Source: Acorus gramineus
Lineage: Eukaryota; Streptophyta; Magnoliopsida; Acorales; Acoraceae
Length of the DNA stretch: 64,000 nt
Assembly (NCBI GenBank): GCA_030737835.1
Contig: CM060855.1
Span: 19,428,162 to 19,492,161, forward strand
Direction of reading: 5' to 3'
Under the pieces are notes generated by a model. That model was given only the letters and a program-made list of their open reading frames with translations. It was not told the origin of the DNA and did no database searches. The translations under genes were made by a program, and so were the position numbers. How positions within the stretch are numbered: position 1 is the first letter of the stretch; the number at the start of each line of letters is the position of its first letter. This document shows positions 57,540 to 64,000 of this stretch, in pieces.

Positions 57540-58500
57540 TGTATTTAGGGCACCACCCTCCCCTTCTCACCAACCCAGGTAATTGGCCGGGTCAATCCAC
57601 CACCCAAATCCAAAACAAACATATCCAGCCCGTTGGCCCACACATATCCGACAATTAGAAGATCTCGAGTCAGAGTTGGGGCCAAATCCCCACAACTTAT
57701 ATGTTCTGATTTTGTGTCATCAATCCAAAGATCACATAATCCCCCAAGGGCTTTTTTGTAGATCATCTCCTCCCTGTGTTTTTGATGTTCCAGATGGATC
57801 GCCAGTGACAATCACCATCCAATAGGAGGAGAATGGGAGCGGACAGATCAGACAACCCAAATCCGGTAGGCCGATTTTTGTCCCCTCTAGGGACCTTGAG
57901 ATATAGTATGTCAACTCATCATTCGTTGGATTATGTTGCGGCTGAACCTGTTGAGCATGATTAAAATCTTCTTAGCAGAGATGATTTGTGCATTCCTTGG
58001 CCAATGCAATAATAGCCCGACAGACAATAAGAAGAGGTGTAACATGTTCATGATGAAATATCTAATGCTTTCTAGCTTTCCAAATATGCCAAAGCATAGA
58101 AGCAAAGAGAACTTGTGTTAGAAGCCATTCTCCAATCTTCCAGATTAAACATTTGCCTCCAGGACTCTACAATCCATAAACACAACTCCAACAATCCGCT
58201 GCATAAACACATTATGCAAACAAATGCCTTGTCAGTACCATCAGTATTGAACTGCACAGTCTATGAATCGAACTGCATAGCCAATTGTTGGTACATATGT
58301 TACTCTCTGTACAGTTCGATTCACAGGCTATGCAGTTCGATACTGATGGTACTGTCGAACTGCATAGCCAATTGTTGGTACATATGTTACTCTCTGTACA
58401 GTTCGATTCACAGGCTATGCAGTTCGATACTGATGGTACTGATGATATTCAAGCCTAACTGGATCCGGGCCCAGACATCTTCAGCCATAAGTACAAACTT
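57540..58500 (-). mobile_element. LINE ORF2 C-terminal scraps, interrupted by a palindromic MITE
   Basis: On the - strand, broken frames between about 58200 and 57900 read like the W-x-I-W-K-x-R and following region of plant LINE ORF2 tails (GIFGKLESIRYFIMN, LLLHWPRNAQIISAKKIL). Frame changes and stops are frequent. The adjoining 57540-57850 may belong to the same relic. The MITE at 58232-58441 lies inside it. Confidence 0.45.
58232..58441. mobile_element. Palindromic MITE, copy B, with a duplicated arm
   Basis: CAGTACCATCAGTATTGAAC at the left is mirrored by GATACTGATGGTACTG at the right. The unit from TCGAACTGCATAGCC to GATGGTACTG occurs twice in tandem (58268 and 58355, 87 bp apart, nearly identical). 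Within each unit TGCATAGCC and GGCTATGCA face each other. It is homologous to copy A at 41849-42010. Confidence 0.85.
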
Positions 58501-59507
58501 AGAGTTGTTTTCATGATAACTCATACATCCAATTTCATTTTTAGGAGCACACACTTTTTAGCTTTATTTGAAAGGTATACAGCGACGAAGTGACCTTTAT
58601 ATAAAAAAGTATAGGATTAGAAGTATGGCTTAAGATGAAACGGATTATATCAAAACTATTATGATCATAATAGTTATCTAGGTTGCTAAATTCACGCTTT
58701 CTAAGTGTCAGAGATTAGATTTCTAAAAGGGACTCAACCTCCTAGAAACAAAATGGAGAATAGATGCTCATACACTCAGTCATTTTTGTAGTCATTCATG
58801 CAACCTCCACTTTTTTTTGCTTAGAATATACTAAATTAATAAATACTAAATTAGTAAGGTTAAGAAAATGTAAAAAGATATGCATTTAATTCATTCAAGT
58901 ATTCATTTCTTTTCTTATTTTCTATAAAGAATTAGAAGATATGTGCTTCAACATATATGTATACACTTTCAAAAAAATTCAAAAAATATTGGGAATTACA
59001 AAAGAGACTACGAGAATAACTATTCTGCACGCAGACGAGTCCAATGCGAACCTAGATTTTCTTTAAAATTTTGCATAGTTTTGTCATGAATAATGTTTAG
59101 GGTTAGTCCTCCGTATAGTCCTTACATGGTTTTATTTTGAGCGCTATCACAGTATATATGATTCTATCATATTGTATGGACTAATTTTTATTTTTATTTT
59201 TTTCAAAGTGAAGAAAAATATACTATTGTATTTCAGGATATACTTTATTTCATATAACATCATGTACTTCAATAAGAGTATAATTTGTGTTTTTTTTATA
59301 TAAAAAAAATAGAGTGGACTGCAAACGGGGCTACAATGGGGACTGGACATATCATTTTCCTTTTATTTTTATTAAGGTGTTTATTTCATGCAATGAAACA
59401 TGTAGATACATCATTATATATAGTGGCTTCCGAAACAAAAAAAAAACATAATTTAAATCAACAAAAGTATATACATCGTTATTGAAATTAGACAGTCATG
59501 ATACCCA
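58442..59507. other. AT-rich spacer
   Basis: No coding region, repeat pair or transposon terminus was recognised. Open frames at 59147-59350 (-) and 59285-59485 (+) are AT-driven. Confidence 0.45.
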
Positions 59508-59939
59508 GGCCCCAAAATATAAGCCTCACTCACAAGTCCTATGAGGTGTCATCATCTCATTGGTTGGCTTGTTGACTTTTCAAAAATGGTAAAATGTCAA
59601 AATACAAATCTGCCATTCATTAATCCAAATTCCTTTTTTTTTCTCAAATTAGTTACTAATTTTATGTATTTCAAAATTTAAATTTTGAAATCCTTACATA
59701 GTAACTGAATTTTTTATTTCAGTTATACCCAAAACTTACCTAAATTTTTTTTTTTTGTCAAAATCCAAACGGCTACTTTTTTTTTTTCAAATTACATTCG
59801 TACTGTATATATTTTGTTAAGAATGTTATTAACTAAACATTATAGCATTTGACAAACATCTTTTCAATTTACATAAATAAGATCATCTCTGAAAATACAA
59901 ATACATTTCCTAAATATTTACATCCTTTACAATTATTTG

Positions 59940-60430
59940 TTGTATTTACATAAACACTGTTACATTTACGTAAATGTAACATTACAGCTACATTTACATA
60001 ACTGTTTTACATTCCATGCAATGTTTAAACAATTTTAAACAGATCCTCTCTTCAATAGTTAGTTACATTTTATGAAAAATATCAAACACCTTTTTTGTTA
60101 TGAGTTACATTTAACAAATATTACATGAACTATTTGATTATTTTGATGAAAACTGTTACATACACATAAATGTAACATAACGGTTACATTTGGTCATGTG
60201 TTACATTCTATGCAATATACATGTAATTGACACATTTATGAATGTAACAAATATAAATTAATACATACATGCGGTAGACTGTTACATTTACGAATGTAAC
60301 AAAAACAACATAGATTTGAAAAATGACTATTTACATTGTCAACAATGTAGTAGTAGCATCAAACAAACTACCCCTATATAAAATGTAACAATATCGATCG
60401 TTACATTTAGATATTGAGACAAAAACAAAT
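59940..60430. repeat. Cluster of GTTACATT / AATGTAAC words
   Basis: At least seven GTTACATT and five AATGTAAC occur in about 500 bp, often as face-to-face pairs such as TTACATTTACGTAAATGTAA at 59959. Spacing is irregular, so it is not a simple tandem repeat. Confidence 0.7.
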
Positions 60431-60582
60431 CAAACTGTGAAAAATGACATTCAATACATAAAAAAAATCGTGTTTAAATTTAAAACAATAAGCAAAACAC
60501 AACTTGATTACAAATCTCATAATGTCAAACCTGATTTGAGAGACATTGAGGTGACATCCAAATAAATAAAAAAGGGGTTGTT

Positions 60583-60813
60583 CTAGGCATCGATCTGTGG
60601 TGGAGGCGATGGGAGAGGCGGCGTCGATCTACGACGAAGGCTCGTGTACGCCGACGGCTTCCAGGAGACCATCTCGAAATCCTCCGCAGCCATCGCCACC
60701 GACGACGGCGGGAGCTGGAGCTCCAGGTGGGACAGGAGGGTGTTGCGGCGACAGAGAGTGGGGGGTTTACCTTCGACGTCGGATTTTTCTTCGTCGGTGA
60801 CGATGGAACCCAT
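60583..60813 (-). CDS. Short plant protein of unknown function (76 aa)
   Basis: An ATG-to-TAG frame, GC-rich against very AT-rich surroundings. It begins MGSIVTDEEKSDVEGKPPTL and contains LLSHLELQLPPS, then EDFEMVSWKPSAYTSLRRR and a Pro-rich tail. The acidic (D/E)FEM(V/I)S-x-K/R..YTSL element recalls, from memory, a family of small uncharacterised plant proteins with a D-F-E-L-I-S...Y-T-S-L core; that link is not verified. It has no signal peptide or membrane segment. The - strand upstream is a CT-rich leader (60840-60900) preceded by ATATAAAAAA (about 60930), as for a real 5' UTR and TATA region. The start is the only in-frame ATG, and the next base is G. It could be a gene fragment carried by a transposon. 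Confidence 0.6.
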   Translation of the reverse strand: MGSIVTDEEKSDVEGKPPTLCRRNTLLSHLELQLPPSSVAMAAEDFEMVSWKPSAYTSLRRRSTPPLPSPPPQIDA

Positions 60814-61056
60814 TGAGAGAGAGTTTTGATTTTGTTTTTTATTTTATTTGGAAGGTGTTGAAGAGATAAAAGAGAAAGAGAGAAAGAGAGGGGTTTTTAA
60901 TTTGGATCATTGATTGTTTTTTTTATATTTTTATTTTTAAAGGGTTTTGGTAATTATTGGGAGAGAAGGAGATAAACATTAAGGGTATAATAGACAATGT
61001 ACATTTGACACATCATGAGGCTTGTGAAGTTGAAGCCTGAGAATCATTATTGTTTA

Positions 61057-61560
61057 TATATAAGGTGGCAAAAATGAATTTTTCATTTTACCCTTCTTAT
61101 CTAATTTGAGTAGTTTTTACCATAACAAATCTCTTGAATGACGTGGTTACGATTTTGTTTTTTCCTTCTTATGTTTTTTTAAAAGCAATCAATTAAATTG
61201 GATGCCTCTCCTCCCAATTAATTATTGTTGACACGAATTAAAAATTATCTTGTCACTGTTGATCGTCTGGATTATTGTCTTTCGCCCACCCTACCAAGGA
61301 AGTCTCCCTGACACTGAAAGTCTGGGTCACGAGAAGAGAGAGTTTGAAGAAGGAATGCATGTATCCAAGTCAGAAATAATACAAGATGCTACGAATGGTG
61401 TAAACAAACAAAGTAATAAGACAATCTCTTAGGAAGGAAGAAGTTCTTGATTTGTTTGTGGTGCAATCAATGACGATCCTTTCAGGTTAGGCTATTTCGA
61501 TCTGAATAAAACATATTGATCTGAGCAAGAATGTTTGATCTTTTACATTAATTTTTGAAT
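61057..61560. other. AT-rich spacer
   Basis: Nothing recognisable was found. The open frame at 61250-61432 (+) has no family resemblance or supporting context. Confidence 0.4.
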
Positions 61561-61599
61561 CCTCATATACATTTTTTAGATTGGATTCTTTAATTTAAA

Positions 61600-62190
61600 T
61601 TCAAATACATGACCACTGTATCTGGATTTTATACATGGCCATTGTATCTGGATTTTATATGCACTTTGTGTTTAAGTACGATTTGTATAAACATTTTTAT
61701 TGTTGTGCATATGTATAATTATGCATATTGAGTCGTTCAGCATATTTTAGCCTTGCATAATTATTTTTCAATTCATTTACATCTGTATAATGTAAAGTTA
61801 TTAATTAATAACGATTTCAGATACATGTGTATCTGAATAATTTATCTAGCCCAATTTGTTGTTTGTTATGTTTGTTCCGATGGATTCGATTAATGTGTAT
61901 CTGAATAATATTTAATTATTTTTATCATGTATATTTAAATATTTTTATTTTTATAAATTATCTAAGCAATGTCTCATTAGCATGTAGATCATAATTGTTT
62001 CATATGAATTTTAGATACACAACTGTATCTTAATATTGTATCTGAAATATGTATGAATTTTTTTAGATACATGTGTATCTGAAAAAAACTAATATAGAAC
62101 TGTATATGTATATGAAAAAATTAATATATTCATCTGTTTATGAAATTCTAATACATTCATCTGTATTTGTAGCTGTATCTGAACAAAAAA
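61600..62190. repeat. Cluster of GTATCTGAA / AGATACA words
   Basis: The word GTATCTG(G/A) recurs about ten times between 61619 and 62180. Several copies are face to face, as in AGATACATGTGTATCTGAA at about 61820 and again near 62065. ATGGCCATTGTATCTGGATT is a near-direct repeat of the preceding words. Spacing is irregular. This parallels the cluster at 59940-60430 but uses a different word. Confidence 0.65.
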
Positions 62191-63364
62191 ATAGAGGTAG
62201 AGATCAGAAGAGGTGAAGGTCGGAGGAGGACTCAAAAGATAACCGATTCACCTCTCATATGATAGAGGGCAATGAGAAGAATCCAAGGGTGATGATGCCA
62301 GTCGCCGGAGATGAGGAGGCCGACCGAAATGAATTTTTGAAATGATGGATACATTAGGAGGATAAAAAGAAAATTTTTTAAAGGGAATGCTACAGTTATA
62401 CAGTCCCAATTAAGGTTATATAGTCCCAATTAACAAGGGATTGTTTTATTGAGAGTGAAAAATTCAAATATAAAGAAATGATAGTATTGTCTTTGCCCTT
62501 TTTACCTTTTTAAAGAGTCAAACAAGGAACTAATCAAGTAGTGACACCTATTGGGACTTCTTAATGTGGCTTAAATTTTGAGGCCCATGTAGCAGGACTC
62601 ATATACAAAAGGACATGCACACATAATCAAATCACTCTCAGCTTTTTAAGTACTTTATCATATTAATTTCTTTGATCAGACAAAGAATTCACAAGAAAAC
62701 ATGGATTTTATGAGCCCAGCATTAACAAACATCAAGGATTCAGTCTCTCTCAGGAATCACATTTTCTGTGCAAATGTTAGAATAACATTTATCTCTTTCC
62801 TGTCTTGATTTTGACAAATATAAATAAAGACAAAATCTATAGGCTTTCTATCATCTAAATTTAGGATAGCTTCAAAATCTTACCCTTTTGTCAAACTAAG
62901 CCTTTGGATCCATCGTGGTAGACATTCAATTTCTCCTTGAGACTTTATTGGCATTGAACAACCTCTTGGCATATTGGCAGAGATATCACATCTTCACCTA
63001 GGGTTCCTCCTAGATTAGAATGTTATTTAATTAGAAAAAAATACATACATATAAAAAAAGAAAAAAAAAATCAATGGAAGTGTGTGTCACTGAGAACTTG
63101 GTTGGAGGAAATCCCCACCCATTCACACAGGCAAAACACAAAAGCACAATCTCATAGTAACCCATGATGCACAAGAAAAGGACATGAATGAATAAAATAC
63201 AATGTAGATCAGGAATTAAAAAAAAAAGAGGAAACACTAAATAAAAAAAACACTCTAGTTTGCTTAATAATGTGAGCTAACATTTTCATCAGAGAAAGAG
63301 AAGCTCATAGAATCTTATACTACATGAGACCTAGGCAGTTCTGTTATTGGTTGAGACTGAGAGC
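62191..63364. other. Spacer after the word-repeat cluster
   Basis: 62200-62340 is purine-rich and of higher GC, but has no sustained frame. TATA(C/T)AGTCCCAATTAA occurs twice (about 62397 and 62417). The remainder is AT-rich with homopurine runs near 63045-63075, and no gene was recognised. Confidence 0.4.
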
Positions 63365-63840
63365 TAAGAAGCACAAACACTTCAATGAATATGTTGCATC
63401 TGTGTCCAACCAATACAAGACAGGCGTTGAACACGCGCCAAACACATCCCATACATGTCTCAAATTCAAAAATAATTTTTTTGAATGTTAGACATGCTTT
63501 GGATCCACAATGGACATGACATGGACACAACATTTATGTAGCACGACATTGGAACCTTTTCTTGCTAACTATTTGTAAGGTTTATGCTCACATAAGACCA
63601 GATGATATTAAAAATCATAATGGAGTAAGGTAGTTGACACACCATTGTCATTTGATCAATTTTTTTATATAGAATATGGAGGTTTGCTCCATATTTCCAA
63701 ATAATAATATAAATCAAATGTACTATTTATTTATATATTTATTATTCATTGTCGTGTCTTTGCTGTGTCCTGTCCTTGTTTTCAAGATTTGCCGTGTCAC
63801 CAAGTTTGTGTCTCGTATCCATGTCCATGCACGAAAGGTT
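63365..63840. mobile_element. Decayed second copy of the GACACGG element, inverted
   Basis: CTAAGAAGCACAAACACTTC at the left and TGTCTCGTATCCATGTCCAT near 63810 at the right are degenerate versions of the GAAGCACGGACACGG end seen at 46683. Inner words (TTTGCCGTGTCACC, CTGTGTCCTGTCC) match its interior in inverted orientation. It is more diverged than the intron copy. Confidence 0.5.
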
Positions 63841-64000
63841 GGGATGAATGGTAACCCTCAGAATGGACAAAAAGATAAGGCAATACTTCTGAACAAAGAA
63901 CAATCCCTTGGTTAGCACACTGTATTTAATCAAAATATCATTAACCAATGGCCCCATGGATCAATATAAACTATAACCATTAAGACAAGATTCAACATCA

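Larger units (their letters stand above)
59508..61056. mobile_element. Possible inverted-repeat-bounded segment carrying a short gene
   Basis: CTCACAAGTCCTATGAGGTG at about 59528, read outward from CAGGCCCC (59515), is matched in inverted form by TGACACATCATGAGGCTTGT at about 60998-61017, followed by GAAGCCTGAG. The match covers about 35 bp at roughly 75 % identity, so chance is not excluded. Between the ends lie a word-repeat cluster and a complete short open frame with a promoter-like leader, reminiscent of Pack-type transposons that carry host gene pieces. Confidence 0.35.

Noticed and set aside
58115-58516. 133-aa plus-strand frame
   Set aside because: The internal amino-acid repeat is simply the duplicated 87-bp MITE arm.
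1-64000. tRNA, rRNA or other structured RNA genes
   Set aside because: No cloverleaf-like segment with A and B boxes was recognised by eye. A tRNA scan of both strands would be needed to exclude one.

Overview
This is nuclear DNA of a flowering plant. It is AT-rich, its genes are split by GT-AG introns, and it is full of plant-type mobile elements. Protein matches are from memory of the families; no search was run. The species cannot be fixed from the window, though the proteins read as angiosperm and probably dicot-like.

Three host genes are firmly supported. (1) An intronless zinc finger-homeodomain transcription factor of the ZHD3/ZHD4 type lies on the + strand at 3646-4563. (2) A 13-exon ROOT UVB SENSITIVE 6 (RUS6, DUF647) gene lies on the - strand from 18859 down to 7883. 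All of its exon joins keep frame and give 501 aa. (3) A 15-exon mitochondrial-type CLPX AAA+ unfoldase gene lies on the + strand from 42822 to 57133 and gives 659 aa. A fourth, short gene of 76 codons is likely on the - strand at 60813-60583. The host genes are not functionally linked: they act in transcription, in the DUF647 family and in organelle proteolysis.

Layout: 1-2560 is repeat-bearing spacer. 2560-4760 is the ZHD gene with its CT-rich leader. 4760-7880 is AT-rich spacer. 7883-18990 is RUS6, whose 5-kb intron 3 holds a sense-strand LINE relic and several polyA-tailed retroposed scraps. 19150-28262 is a transposon graveyard: MITEs, a gypsy-type relic, and a Mutator-like element with a TRIM inserted in one terminal repeat. 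28264-38412 is the most striking region. An 8-kb array of about 14 units of 563-590 bp is bracketed by two direct copies of a foldback-like inverted-repeat element. 38413-42700 is MITE-rich spacer. 42822-57133 is CLPX, with an antisense LINE relic in intron 7, a GC-AG intron 4, and a tandem array in intron 1 that copies the exon 1/intron 1 boundary. 57134-64000 holds LINE scraps, a palindromic MITE, the short gene, and two unusual clusters of a reiterated short word.

No new enzymatic or defence system was found. The novel candidates are structural: the bracketed higher-order array at 28264-38412, the duplicated splice-donor array in CLPX intron 1, and the short gene at 60.6-60.8 kb lying between weak inverted repeats.
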